Assembly: GCA_964612675.1 (NCBI GenBank)
Contig: CAZTDD010000001.1
Coordinates: 124,001-188,000, forward strand
Length of the DNA stretch: 64,000 nt
Direction: 5' to 3'
DNA from: CAZTDD01 sp964612675
Lineage (GTDB): Bacteria; Hinthialibacterota; Hinthialibacteria; Hinthialibacterales; JAKPRU01
In this document: piece after piece, positions 33,701-43,320 of the stretch
Layout: each line of letters opens with the position of its first letter
How positions within the stretch are numbered: position 1 is the first letter of the stretch
The notes under the pieces: model-generated
The model's input: only the letters and a program-made list of their open reading frames with translations
The model's database searches: none
Told to the model about the DNA's origin: nothing
Position numbers and translations under genes: made by a program

Positions 33701-34807
33701 TCAAACAAAATCCCGTCTCACTCGGTCTGAGTTGCCGACACGAGTGAGGATTTCGTAGCTGATCGTTCCCGCGAGTTCGGCCAGTTCATCGGCGGAGATG
33801 TTGTCGCCGAAGAGTTCCACTTCGTCACCTACATTGACTTTAGGAACATCCGTCACATCCGCGCAGATCATATCCATCGAGACCACTCCGAGGGTCGGAC
33901 ATCGACGGCCGCGAATAAAAACATCCGGCGGTCTCGACAAGGAGCGGAAATAACCATCCGCATATCCGATGGGCAGTGTACCGACCAGAGTATCCTGGTC
34001 TAAACGGCAAGTCATACCATACCCTACCGTTTCTCCACGCCCCATTTTACGGATTTGAGCGATTCGCGTCGCCCACCGCATTACAGGTTTAACACCGAGA
34101 GGCAGTTCGATGACATCGGAGGGAGAGAGACCGTAGGAAGCGAGTCCGATCCGGATCATGTCATACTGAGAGTTGGGAAACCGGATCATTGCGGCACTAT
34201 TCGCAACATGGACAACAATATCTTCCGGAAGTAGAGAGCGTAGTTGCGCCAAAACGGACTCAAAACTCTGAATCTGCTGGAGCGTTATATCACTGTCCGG
34301 ATCGTCTGCATTCGGGAAATGCGACATGAGTCCGGCAACTCGAATGCCCGGTGTGCTACATGCGGCACGAGCAAGTTCCTCCGCGTTGGAATGAGTGATC
34401 CCCATGCGGCCGATTCCGACATCGACCTTCAGGTGGACCGAAAGTATTTTGCCATGCCGATCCGCTACGTTCGAAAAAGCTTCCAGCGTATCGAAATCGC
34501 CTACCACCTCTTCGACATCCAAATCGAGCGTTTCTTCCACTTCCTCCGGGAATGCGGAACGTAAACGCAAGATCGGGAGGTTAATACCTGCGTCGCGTAA
34601 ATCCTTCGCCTCGACATTGTCAACAATACCCAATGCTTCAACCCCCGCCTCGGCCGCACAAAGTGAGACGGGAACCAGGCCGTGCCCATATCCGTTGGCT
34701 TTTACCACAGCACACAGTTTCTTGTTTGGTGCGAAACGAGAACGGAGAATCTCTATGTTGCGTCGATAGCGACCGAGGTCGGTAGTCAGAACAGAAGGTG
34801 AAAGCAT
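33701..34807 (-). CDS. alr: Alanine racemase
   Basis: A 368-residue PLP enzyme that makes D-alanine for peptidoglycan. The PLP lysine lies in VVKANGYGHG (residue about 37), followed by a TIM barrel with HLKVDVGIGRMGI and VANSAAMIRFP. The C-terminal domain has GYGMTCRLDQDT, PIGYADGYFRSL, VSMDMICADVT and ends in ISYEILTRVGNSDRVRRDF. The catalytic tyrosine of the second monomer is expected in the GYG segment. The weak ribosome site ACGAGA precedes ATG 34807. It is divergent from pyrF. Confidence 0.97.
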   Translation of the reverse strand: MLSPSVLTTDLGRYRRNIEILRSRFAPNKKLCAVVKANGYGHGLVPVSLCAAEAGVEALGIVDNVEAKDLRDAGINLPILRLRSAFPEEVEETLDLDVEEVVGDFDTLEAFSNVADRHGKILSVHLKVDVGIGRMGITHSNAEELARAACSTPGIRVAGLMSHFPNADDPDSDITLQQIQSFESVLAQLRSLLPEDIVVHVANSAAMIRFPNSQYDMIRIGLASYGLSPSDVIELPLGVKPVMRWATRIAQIRKMGRGETVGYGMTCRLDQDTLVGTLPIGYADGYFRSLSRPPDVFIRGRRCPTLGVVSMDMICADVTDVPKVNVGDEVELFGDNISADELAELAGTISYEILTRVGNSDRVRRDFV

Positions 34808-34984
34808 AGCAGTCTCGTAAATAAAAGAAGTTCTTTGAAGATCCAGGTTACAATTCTACCATGGTCTACTGCATCTGCCGACCCAACGCCACAGGGACCA
34901 ACGCCACGGCGGCCTATCTCACAGTGTGATGAGAGAGTAGCATTGTAGCTTGCGCACGAAGTCGAAAGAGGATTGAAAGCAGCC

Positions 34985-35833
34985 ATGACAGCATTCCGCG
35001 AACGTATAGCAGAAAGAGTAAAAGAAACCGGAAGCCTCTTATGCGTTGGACTCGACAGCGATATGGCCCGCATCCCTAAAGAGCATCTGGAGGCGGGCGA
35101 TCCCCAGGTATCATTCAACAAAGCGATAATCGATGCGACAAAAGACTTTGCGGCATGTTATAAACCCAATGCGGCCTTTTATGAGGCACGCGGTGCGGCA
35201 GGCTGGACCGCTTTGGCGCAGACAGGGGAATACCTCCGGTCGCTTGGAATTCCCTCCATCCTTGACGCAAAACGCGGCGATATCGGAAACACCGCGCGAA
35301 TGTATGCGAAAGCCTTCTTTGAAGAGATGTTGTTCGATTCGGTGACAGTCAATCCGTACATGGGGGAGGATGCGATCGCACCCTTCCGAGATTATGAAAA
35401 CAAAGGTGTTTTCGTATTGTGTTATACATCGAATGCATCCCGGGTCGATCTTCAAACACAGACAATCGATATGGGCGAAGGGTCGCGGAAGCCGCTTTAT
35501 GAATTGGTTGCGCAACGGATCCGGGAATGGGACACCGCCGACAATCTCTGTGCAGTTGTCGGAGCGACTGCTCCCGAGGAGCTTGGAGATGTGCGGCGAA
35601 TTCTGGGCCGGGAGATCCCGATCCTCTGCCCGGGTATAGGCGCGCAAGGCGGCGATTTACATTCCACGCTGGAACACGGAACGGCAACCATCCGGGGGAA
35701 TGTTTTGATCAACGCGTCACGGTCAATCCTGTTCGCTTCGTCCGGAGAGGATTTCGCGGAAGCCGCCCGGAAAAGCGCCGAAGAACTCGTTCAAGGAATG
35801 CGTGCCTATTTGAACCGTTCGGCAGAAGAGTAG
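34985..35833 (+). CDS. pyrF: Orotidine 5'-phosphate decarboxylase, type 2
   Basis: A 282-residue enzyme forming UMP in pyrimidine synthesis, of the longer subfamily 2. The signature is LDAKRGDIGNTARMYAKAFF, with the catalytic Lys-Asp network, and NPYMGEDAIAPF follows. LCVGLDSD near the start and CPGIGAQGGD near the end are phosphate-site blocks. The frame also allows a TTG at 34973; ATG 34985 is preferred because GAGGATT lies in a usable position before it, although 12 bases away. tyrS follows in the same direction, 76 bases later. Confidence 0.96.
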   Translation: MTAFRERIAERVKETGSLLCVGLDSDMARIPKEHLEAGDPQVSFNKAIIDATKDFAACYKPNAAFYEARGAAGWTALAQTGEYLRSLGIPSILDAKRGDIGNTARMYAKAFFEEMLFDSVTVNPYMGEDAIAPFRDYENKGVFVLCYTSNASRVDLQTQTIDMGEGSRKPLYELVAQRIREWDTADNLCAVVGATAPEELGDVRRILGREIPILCPGIGAQGGDLHSTLEHGTATIRGNVLINASRSILFASSGEDFAEAARKSAEELVQGMRAYLNRSAEE

Positions 35834-35909
35834 CCCTCGCAAAGGCGGACTTGCCCGCTTCGAACAGGCTTAGTAAAGTCACGCTCTATCCCCACAACCG
35901 AAGGAATGC

Positions 35910-37190
35910 ATGATGAGTAACGTCCTAGAAGAATTGGAACGTCGCGGTTTCATTGAACAAATTACCGATACAGAAGCGCACAAACGGGTTGAGAACGAGC
36001 CGATTACGCTCTATTGCGGTTTCGATCCGAGTGGAGACAGCCTACATGTGGGCAACCTGATCCCTATGATGGCTCTGGCCCATTTTCAGCGTGCGGGGCA
36101 CCGTCCGATTTTTCTCGTGGGTGGCGCAACCGGCATGATCGGCGATCCGAGCGGAAAAGATGAAGAGCGTCAACTCCTGACACGGGAACGCCTCGAAGAA
36201 AACACACAGAGAATCCGTTCGCAGATGGAGCGATTTGTTTCGTTCGAGGGAGCCCGATCGGCGGTCATCGTCAACAATGCCGACTGGCTGGGAGAATTTG
36301 GCTACCTCGAGTTTCTTCGTGACGTTGGAAAGCACTTTTCAGTAAATGCAATGATTTCCAAAGAATCGGTCAAACGCCGGCTCGAAGAACGAGAAGCGGG
36401 GATTTCGTATACCGAATTCAGTTATATGCTTCTTCAGGCATATGATTTCTATCACTTATGTAAAGAATATAATTGCCTGCTTCAAATCGGCGGCAGCGAC
36501 CAATGGGGAAATATCACTGCCGGGGTCGATTTGACACGGCGCCTGCTTTCGAAAACCGTTTACGGAGCCACCTTCAAACTGATATTGACTCATGACGGAA
36601 AGAAGATCGGCAAGAGCGAAGGCGATCAAGGGACGGTTTGGCTGGCGGCGGAAAGAACGGCTCCTTACGACTATTATCAGTATTGGATTCGCATGGCGGA
36701 CGTCGATGCGGGTCGCCTGCTGCGGCTATACACATTCCTGGAAGAAGAGGAAATCCGGAAACTAGAAAAAGAGATCGAAAGACAGCCTGAGGCTCGTATT
36801 CCACAGAAACGTCTTGCATGGGAAGCCACTGCGATCCTACACGGCAAGGATATTGCGGAAAAATGCCGAAAATGCGCAGAGTTTTTGTACGGGGCCAATT
36901 TGCAGGAAGCACAGAAAGAGGATTTTGACGATATTTTCGGTTTTGCTCCTTCCGAGTCTCTGGCGAGGTCGAGTTTGGGAGAAGGCATCGGGTTGATCGA
37001 TCTGCTTTTTGAAACAAACGTGGCAACGAGCAAATCGGACGCGCGCCGGCGAATTAAGCAGGGCGGTGTGTACATCAACGGAAAACGCGAGACAGAGATG
37101 GAGCGGGTTGTCGGAACCCAGGACCTGATGCGCGATCCCTATCTGGTTCTGCGTGCAGGTAAAAACTATCGGTTGGTGAGGTTCGAATAA
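35910..37190 (+). CDS. tyrS: Tyrosyl-tRNA synthetase
   Basis: A 426-residue class I synthetase. The nucleotide-binding HIGH-like motif is in GFDPSGDSLHVGNLIPM, and the KMSKS-like loop in HDGKKIGKSEGD. The tyrosine pocket includes QAYDFYHLCKEYNC and GGSDQWGNI. The last 80 residues form an S4 RNA-binding domain (TSKSDARRRIKQGGVYINGKR). AAGGAATGC precedes ATG 35910. The length matches bacterial TyrRS, and all motifs are intact. Confidence 0.98.
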   Translation: MMSNVLEELERRGFIEQITDTEAHKRVENEPITLYCGFDPSGDSLHVGNLIPMMALAHFQRAGHRPIFLVGGATGMIGDPSGKDEERQLLTRERLEENTQRIRSQMERFVSFEGARSAVIVNNADWLGEFGYLEFLRDVGKHFSVNAMISKESVKRRLEEREAGISYTEFSYMLLQAYDFYHLCKEYNCLLQIGGSDQWGNITAGVDLTRRLLSKTVYGATFKLILTHDGKKIGKSEGDQGTVWLAAERTAPYDYYQYWIRMADVDAGRLLRLYTFLEEEEIRKLEKEIERQPEARIPQKRLAWEATAILHGKDIAEKCRKCAEFLYGANLQEAQKEDFDDIFGFAPSESLARSSLGEGIGLIDLLFETNVATSKSDARRRIKQGGVYINGKRETEMERVVGTQDLMRDPYLVLRAGKNYRLVRFE

Positions 37191-37364
37191 AGCACTCGCC
37201 GAATACTGGAGAGTGATTGACATGGGAAGGCTGGATGCGGGAGAATTGTACAAAAGTGTCGAGTCGAGCATAGGCGACGTCTAACAGTAACGGGAGGGCG
37301 AGGCTCCCGCCGAGCCGCTCTCTCCCAGAGGATCGGGAAAAACTATCCGAGAGGAGCATGTTCC

Positions 37365-38642
37365 ATGTCCGAAGAGAGTCATGTGTCACGAAGAGGTTTT
37401 ATGAAACAAGGTGTTGTGGCGAGCGGCGCGTTGACGGCGTTCACCGTGCTTCCCGCAAGAGATGCGCGGGCCGCAAAGGAGATCAAAGTCGGTGTCGTTG
37501 GCTGCGGCGGACGCGGTCGTGGAGCGATGAAGAACGCCTTGAACGCGTACGAAGGAATCAAGGTTGTTGCGCTGGCTGATATTCTTCAGGAGAAGATCGA
37601 CGCTGCGAAGCAGGAATTGGAGAAGAGAGAGATACCCACGAAAGACATTAAGACGTTTCTCGGATTCAAGTCCTACAAAGACCTGCTGGAAGTCGATATG
37701 GACTACGTGATTCTTGCCACACCGCCCTGCTACCGCCCGGAAAGCCTGGAAGCGGCGGTCGCGGCAAAACGGCATGTATTCATGGAGAAACCTGCTGCAG
37801 TGGATGCTCCCGGAATCCGGCGAATTATCGAGGCGGGAGAGAAAGCCAAAGAACTCGGCCTTTCTATCGTGGCGGGGACACAGCGGCGACATCAGAAGGA
37901 ATATGTTGAATGTATCGAGCGGCTCCGTGACGGCGTGATCGGTGAGATTGTGAACCTGCAAGTTTTCTGGTGCGGCGGTCCCATCGGTTTTGGCGATCAG
38001 AAACCCGGGATGACGGAAGTCGAGTGGCAAATCCGCAGCTGGTACCATTTCGGATGGCTTTCGGGCGATCATATTCTCGAACAACACGTACACAATATCG
38101 ATGTGGCTAACTGGATAATGGGAATGCACCCGGTTACAGCGTATGGTGTCGGCTCTCGCGGTTGGCAGGAACGCGGCAATATTTGGGACCACCATGCAGT
38201 TCATTATGAATATCCGAACGGAGTCAACATGCTCAGTATGTGCAGCCAGTATCCGCGTGAGAATCACCGTGTGGAAGAACGCGTACAGGGAATTACCGGC
38301 AGTTCCGACTGCAAACATTGGATCAAGAACAGAGCCGGTAAGGTGTTGTGGAAGTGGGATGAAACGGAATCGGAACCGTATGTTCAGGAACATGTCGACC
38401 TGGTCGCGAGTATCCTCGAGGGAACGCCGATCAACGAAGCGCGAAATGTCGGTGAAAGCACAATGACCGCCATGATGGGAAGAATGGCGACCTATAGCGG
38501 CAAGGAGATGCATTGGGATGAGGCGTACAACTCAAATGAGACGTATCCTGTGACATACGATTTCGGCGAAATCAAGGAACGGGAAGTCCCCGTGCCCGGA
38601 GGAAAAAAATATACCGGGGAAGAAGGCTGGAAGCCCGGCTAA
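37365..38642 (+). CDS. Gfo/Idh/MocA family oxidoreductase with Tat signal
   Basis: A 425-residue NAD(P)-dependent oxidoreductase of the inositol/glucose-fructose family. The N-terminus has a twin-arginine signal (SRRGFMKQGVVASGALTAF), so it is exported folded. The Rossmann site VGVVGCGGRGRGAMKN is followed by the EKP motif (FMEKPAAVD) with the catalytic lysine. The C-terminal domain includes WYHFGWLSGDHILEQHVHNIDVANW with the conserved histidine-aspartate pair. GAGAGGAGC precedes ATG 37365. It ends with the strong terminator at 38677-38712. Exported Gfo/Idh proteins are abundant in Planctomycetes and relatives, and their sugar substrates are largely unknown. Confidence 0.95.
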   Translation: MSEESHVSRRGFMKQGVVASGALTAFTVLPARDARAAKEIKVGVVGCGGRGRGAMKNALNAYEGIKVVALADILQEKIDAAKQELEKREIPTKDIKTFLGFKSYKDLLEVDMDYVILATPPCYRPESLEAAVAAKRHVFMEKPAAVDAPGIRRIIEAGEKAKELGLSIVAGTQRRHQKEYVECIERLRDGVIGEIVNLQVFWCGGPIGFGDQKPGMTEVEWQIRSWYHFGWLSGDHILEQHVHNIDVANWIMGMHPVTAYGVGSRGWQERGNIWDHHAVHYEYPNGVNMLSMCSQYPRENHRVEERVQGITGSSDCKHWIKNRAGKVLWKWDETESEPYVQEHVDLVASILEGTPINEARNVGESTMTAMMGRMATYSGKEMHWDEAYNSNETYPVTYDFGEIKEREVPVPGGKKYTGEEGWKPG

Positions 38643-38676
38643 GATGATTCGAATTTCAGAGGCTTAGAACACAGCG

Positions 38677-38712
38677 ACGGGGGAGACCTTATTGGTCTCT
38701 CCCGTTTGTTTT
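38677..38712 (+). terminator. Rho-independent terminator after Gfo/Idh gene
   Basis: ACGGGGGAGACC (38677-38688) pairs with GGTCTCTCCCGT (38694-38705; one G-T pair) around TTATT, followed by TTGTTTT. It separates the oxidoreductase from the sulfatase gene. Confidence 0.92.
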
Positions 38713-38798
38713 CGCGGTCCGAGACTCTCAATTTCCAGTTGACGCGTGAGATCGGCGAGAGTATTTTGAATCAAATCTCGGACAAGAGGATTATTCCA

Positions 38799-40193
38799 AT
38801 GAATAAACAGATGAATCGTCGGCACTTTAGCCAACTCTTGGGAGTTGGTCTCGCATCGGGACCATTTGCATGCACAGGCTTTGCGGCAAACAGCGGGCAG
38901 TCCAAGCCCCCGAATTTCGTGGTTGTTTTCGCGGATGATATGGGATACGGGGACTTGAGTTCGTATGGACACCCGACGATTCGAACTCCCCATTTGGACC
39001 AGATGGCAAGAGAGGGTTTGCGCCTTACTTCATTCTATTCCACCGCGTCGGTCTGCACACCGTCACGCGTCGCGTTGATGACGGGCCGGTATCCCGTACG
39101 AGCCGGACAGCCGGGGAACCTCGGTCCGGATTCGAAGAAGGGACTTCCGCTTTCGGAGACTCTTCTTCCGCAAGTTCTTAAGAAACGCGGTTACAAGACG
39201 ATGGCCATCGGAAAGTGGCACCTGGGACATAACCCGGTGGACTATATGCCGACTTCGCGCGGATTCGATTCCTATTTCGGTTTGCCATACAGCAACGACA
39301 TGATTCCACCGTGGGTCCAAACCGAGAAACCGCTGAATCTGTACCGAGACACAGAGGTGATTGAAAATCCCGTCGACCAGTCGACGCTGACAATGCGGTA
39401 TACAGAGGAAGCGGTGAAGTTTATTCGCTCTTCGAAAGACAGTCCTTTCCTTCTCTACCTGCCTCACAGCATGCCTCATCTTCCGATCAGTACCGCAGAT
39501 CGGTTTCGAGACAAGTCGCGTGCCGGCCTGTACGGTGACGTTATCGAGACAATCGACTGGAGCGTGGGGCGCATACTGAAAACACTGAAAGAAGAAGGGC
39601 TGGACGAGAATACAATGGTTGTATTCACAAGCGACAACGGACCGTGGCTGAATCTGCCGTCTCGCATGCTGCAAGGCGGGGTCGAGCGCTGGCATTCCGG
39701 GTTCAAGAGCCTGCTGCGAGGCGCGAAAGGCACTACCTACGAGGGCGGCATGCGAGTTCCCTGTGTCGTTCGGTGGCCTGGTCAGATTCCAGCCGGTCAA
39801 ACCTCAGCGGATATGGCCTGCACAATGGACCTGTTTGCGACAATCGCCACGGCGGCTGGCGTTGGGGTACCTCAGGATCGGACGATTGATGGAATGGATG
39901 TGTTTTCGTTCCTCAGAGGTGAGAAGGAATCACCGAGAGATGAGTTCTTTTACTTCAGAGGGAAAGACCTTGAAGCTGTTCGAAAAGGTCCCTGGAAACT
40001 GCGTTTATCCCGCCATCGCAGAGACGATCTCGAAAAAGGTGAACCACTGACTCCCGAACTGTTCAATCTGGATATCGATCCGGCCGAGCAATACAACCAT
40101 GCGAGTCGACAGCCGGAAATCGTGGCGGAGCTGAGAGGAAGAATGGAGGCGATGGCCGGGGAATTACGGGCAAACATCGCTGAAACGAAGTGA
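38799..40193 (+). CDS. Sulfatase (arylsulfatase family) with Tat-like signal
   Basis: A 464-residue sulfatase. Its active-site cysteine (Cys86 in STASVCTPSRVALMTGR) is converted to formylglycine by a maturase not in the window. Metal ligands are in VVVFADDMGYGD and VVFTSDNGPW, and the family blocks AIGKWHLGH and PFLLYLPHSMPHLP are present. The N-terminus MNKQMNRRHFSQLLGVGL looks like a Tat signal, so it acts outside the cytoplasm on sulfated glycans. The frame begins at TTG 38706; ATG 38799 is chosen for its ribosome site AAGAGGA and the signal peptide. The gene lies after an exported oxidoreductase and a terminator. Confidence 0.95.
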   Translation: MNKQMNRRHFSQLLGVGLASGPFACTGFAANSGQSKPPNFVVVFADDMGYGDLSSYGHPTIRTPHLDQMAREGLRLTSFYSTASVCTPSRVALMTGRYPVRAGQPGNLGPDSKKGLPLSETLLPQVLKKRGYKTMAIGKWHLGHNPVDYMPTSRGFDSYFGLPYSNDMIPPWVQTEKPLNLYRDTEVIENPVDQSTLTMRYTEEAVKFIRSSKDSPFLLYLPHSMPHLPISTADRFRDKSRAGLYGDVIETIDWSVGRILKTLKEEGLDENTMVVFTSDNGPWLNLPSRMLQGGVERWHSGFKSLLRGAKGTTYEGGMRVPCVVRWPGQIPAGQTSADMACTMDLFATIATAAGVGVPQDRTIDGMDVFSFLRGEKESPRDEFFYFRGKDLEAVRKGPWKLRLSRHRRDDLEKGEPLTPELFNLDIDPAEQYNHASRQPEIVAELRGRMEAMAGELRANIAETK

Positions 40194-40323
40194 GAGGACA
40201 GGAGGGGAAGATAGATACTGAATCAGGAAGGCACAAAAGAGACACGAAAGCACGAAAAAAACAGAGAATTTTAGTGGCCGGACATTTCAGTGGCCCTTGG
40301 AACAAAGGCAGAAGGAGCAAAAG

Positions 40324-41040
40324 GTGATCGCATTGAACAAGTTTCGATACGCTCTGATGTGCGGGTTGGTCCTGTGTTGTTGTCAGCCCGGTGTCGGCCA
40401 GGTGATCGATTTTGCAGAATACACACGGTATGCCGATCCCCCCTCACATGCGGATTTCGTTAGCCAATCCGGCGATGACACCACGCGAATCGTCTACACG
40501 CCGGGGTTCTCGTTCAAAGGGGTCCAGGCGCTGAAAGTTGAGACAAAAGAGACAGATACATCGGGCGAGCCCGGCAGTAGTCTTTTCGTACAAGCAACGG
40601 AGAATGAGATCATTCTCGTCGGGTTGGTGTTCGCAAGCGAAGAAATCGGCGTGGTAGACGCACTACTGGATCCTCCTGTCTCATTTCCGAGGCATGTCGA
40701 GGTCGGGCAGGAAGTAACAAGATCCTCGGAGTCCCGGGTTCTCATGGGGCCGGTTCCTGCAACAGTTACACTCAGTGTTACTTTCAAGTACCTGGAAACG
40801 GAAACCGTCGACGTGCCGATGGGACGGTTCGAGAACAGCCTTCGAACGGAGGTCGTGAAATCGGCGTCTTTGTTCGGCGTTGAGTTGATCACTCTAAGAA
40901 CAATAGAGTGGTATCATCCTCTTGTCGGCCTCCTGAAAACCACGAACCCGGAATCCGGGGATACGGACGCCTTAACCGCGATTGAGCCCCCAGTGGAAAT
41001 CCCATCATGTATCAATGACTGGTTCCACTTTCGCAAATAG
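40324..41040 (+). CDS. Exported hypothetical protein, DUF3108-like pattern
   Basis: A 238-residue protein I cannot name firmly. The start is GTG 40324, with AGAAGGAG six bases upstream; the longer TTG frame (40297) lacks this. A signal peptide (FRYALMCGLVLCCCQPGVG) is followed by a beta-rich domain. The segment VDVPMGRFENSLRTEVV, then TIEWYHPLVGLLKT, matches the pattern of outer-membrane-associated DUF3108-like and lolA-like folds, but only loosely. Another unusual feature is the triple cysteine at the end of the signal. It precedes the TonB receptor on the same strand by 103 bases. No function is assigned. Confidence 0.6.
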   Translation: MIALNKFRYALMCGLVLCCCQPGVGQVIDFAEYTRYADPPSHADFVSQSGDDTTRIVYTPGFSFKGVQALKVETKETDTSGEPGSSLFVQATENEIILVGLVFASEEIGVVDALLDPPVSFPRHVEVGQEVTRSSESRVLMGPVPATVTLSVTFKYLETETVDVPMGRFENSLRTEVVKSASLFGVELITLRTIEWYHPLVGLLKTTNPESGDTDALTAIEPPVEIPSCINDWFHFRK

Positions 41041-41143
41041 ATGGCGCACGGGAGAAGATCCTGTGCTAGAATTGTCAGCATACAGCAAGGGCACCCGTGT
41101 AGACTCAGAACCAGCATAGAAAAAAATCTCTCAACGAAATGGA

Positions 41144-43252
41144 ATGAGACAAGTGAATCTCAGGGTAGTCTTCTCTGTGTCCGGGTCATTCCGCTGTTTC
41201 CTTACATACCGCCGTAGAGATGTGATTGCGACGGCAGTCCTGTTATATGCAGCCACAGTGAGTACTGCCTCAGCGGTTGCCGTTTCGGAAGAGGAAATCC
41301 CCCATGATTTCACCGGCCTGAGTATAGAAGAATTGATGAACATCGAGATCATTTCGGTTTCAAAAAGGCCGCAGAAGTTATCGGACGCGGCGGCCGCGGT
41401 GTATGTCATCACTGAAGAAGATATTCGGCGTTCGGGTGTCACAAGCATCCCTGAGGCGCTGCGGATGGTCCCGGGGGTTGAGGTAGCCCGTATCGATGCG
41501 AATAAATGGGCTATATCGGCTCGCGGATTCACAGACCGTTTCGCCAATAAGCTCTTGGTGCTTGTGGACGGACGCACTGTTTATACACCGCTGTTCTCCG
41601 GAGTGTATTGGGAGGTACAGGATTATGTACTGGAGGATATCGAGCGAATCGAGGTGATCCGCGGCCCGGGGGCGGCCTTGTGGGGTGCAAACGCAGTAAA
41701 CGGCGTGATTAACATCATTACTAAAAACGCGAAGGACACGCAGGGAGGCCTTGTCAGTTCAGGCGTGGGGACGGAAGAAAGAGGATTCGGTAGTTTTCGC
41801 TATGGAGGAAAATCGGGCGAAAATACTTTCTATCGTGTGTACGTGAAGTATTTGAATCGAGATGATTTTGTGTACGAGGACGGTCACGATGCGGATGATG
41901 ACTGGGATATGGGCCGCGGGGGATTCCGCATCGACTCCGACATCTCTCCCCAGGACACACTCACTTTGCAGGGCGACATGTATCGAGGAGAGTTGGGCAC
42001 CCGATTTGTGACGCGGTCATTACAGCCTCGTTATTATAGAGTAATCAATGACACCGAACATGCGGCGGGAGCCAATCTTCTCGGACGCTGGAAACGGGTG
42101 ATCTCTGATAGGTCGGACGTAGCGCTTCAGATATACTACGATTTATTGGAGCGCGATTCCGTCGTTTTCGGTGAGAATCGCGACACATTCGACTTGGATT
42201 TTCAACATCACCGTTTGCTTGGTGACCGGCATAACGTTGTTTGGGGCGCGGGGTATCGGTTTACACACGACGACGTTGACGGTTCGTTTACAGCGCATTT
42301 CGATCCGGAAACCCGCGACGATCATTTGATAAGTGCGTTTGCACAGGATGAGATCGCACTTGTGCGGGAGAAATTGAAACTCACGTTGGGTTCAAAATTC
42401 GAACACAACGACTACAGCGGCTCTGAAGTTCAGCCCAACGCGCGGCTGCTCTGGAATCCTCACGAACATCATACCTTCTGGACAGCGGTGTCGCGGGCGA
42501 TCCGATCCCCCGCACGGTATGAGCACACGGCGCAAGTGGTTCTCGACGTAATGCCACCGGGTGTGGCGCCGAATCTGCTTCCGTACCCCATGGTGATTGC
42601 ACCGACTTCCGATGATGATTTTGACTCCGAAGATCTCTTGGCGCACGAATTCGGTTATCGTGTGCTCATCACCGAGTCGCTCAATGTCGACACGGCGCTC
42701 TTCTATAACAAATACGACGATTTGCTCACGGCGGAAGCGCAAATGCTGACTCCGGTTCCTCCATCCTCTCCTCAATACTCCCTTATCCCGTTAATACCAG
42801 ACAACAAAATGGACGGGGAAACATACGGCACCGAAATCGCGGTCGACTATAAGCCACTCGACTGGTGGCGTCTGCAGGCCGCCTACACCTATACGGACAT
42901 CCAACTTCACTACGACGGCGATACCCGGGGCCAGATTTTCGAGGAATACGAGCTGCGTAGTCCTCAGAATCAGGTATCTCTGCGATCCTCGATGGATTGG
43001 CCGCACAACGTGGAATTCGATCTATGGGCGCGCTACGTTGACGACATCCCCGTGTATGAGGATCCCGAAGTAGAGAGTTACGTAACCCTGGACGCGCGAA
43101 TCGGTTGGCGACCGAAAAAGAATTTCGATTTGACGGTTGCGCTCCAGAACCTTCTCGACAGCCAACACGCTGAGTTCGGGAGTTCGTTGATCGATACACG
43201 ACGGACAGAAGTCGAACGCGGGATTTACATAAAGGCGACATGGTATTTTTGA
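41144..43252 (+). CDS. TonB-dependent outer membrane receptor
   Basis: A 702-residue receptor that imports a bound ligand, such as a siderophore, vitamin or glycan, using TonB energy. A signal-like hydrophobic stretch (about 27-45) precedes the plug domain (AAAAVYVITEEDIRRSG, RGPGAALWGANAVNGVINIIT). A 22-strand barrel follows, ending with aromatic TWYF. The TonB box is probably LMNIEIISVSK. The ribosome site is weak (GGA directly before ATG 41144); a GTG three codons on is possible. It begins a cluster with a YfiR-like protein, a hybrid kinase and two receiver proteins, an arrangement known from other Gram-negative bacteria and likely a sensing locus. Confidence 0.95.
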   Translation: MRQVNLRVVFSVSGSFRCFLTYRRRDVIATAVLLYAATVSTASAVAVSEEEIPHDFTGLSIEELMNIEIISVSKRPQKLSDAAAAVYVITEEDIRRSGVTSIPEALRMVPGVEVARIDANKWAISARGFTDRFANKLLVLVDGRTVYTPLFSGVYWEVQDYVLEDIERIEVIRGPGAALWGANAVNGVINIITKNAKDTQGGLVSSGVGTEERGFGSFRYGGKSGENTFYRVYVKYLNRDDFVYEDGHDADDDWDMGRGGFRIDSDISPQDTLTLQGDMYRGELGTRFVTRSLQPRYYRVINDTEHAAGANLLGRWKRVISDRSDVALQIYYDLLERDSVVFGENRDTFDLDFQHHRLLGDRHNVVWGAGYRFTHDDVDGSFTAHFDPETRDDHLISAFAQDEIALVREKLKLTLGSKFEHNDYSGSEVQPNARLLWNPHEHHTFWTAVSRAIRSPARYEHTAQVVLDVMPPGVAPNLLPYPMVIAPTSDDDFDSEDLLAHEFGYRVLITESLNVDTALFYNKYDDLLTAEAQMLTPVPPSSPQYSLIPLIPDNKMDGETYGTEIAVDYKPLDWWRLQAAYTYTDIQLHYDGDTRGQIFEEYELRSPQNQVSLRSSMDWPHNVEFDLWARYVDDIPVYEDPEVESYVTLDARIGWRPKKNFDLTVALQNLLDSQHAEFGSSLIDTRRTEVERGIYIKATWYF

Positions 43253-43320
43253 TTTGGGGATTGCTTTACCGACTGAAACTGTATCGACGTTTTTTCCATA
43301 GAAACGCCGGTTCTACCCGC

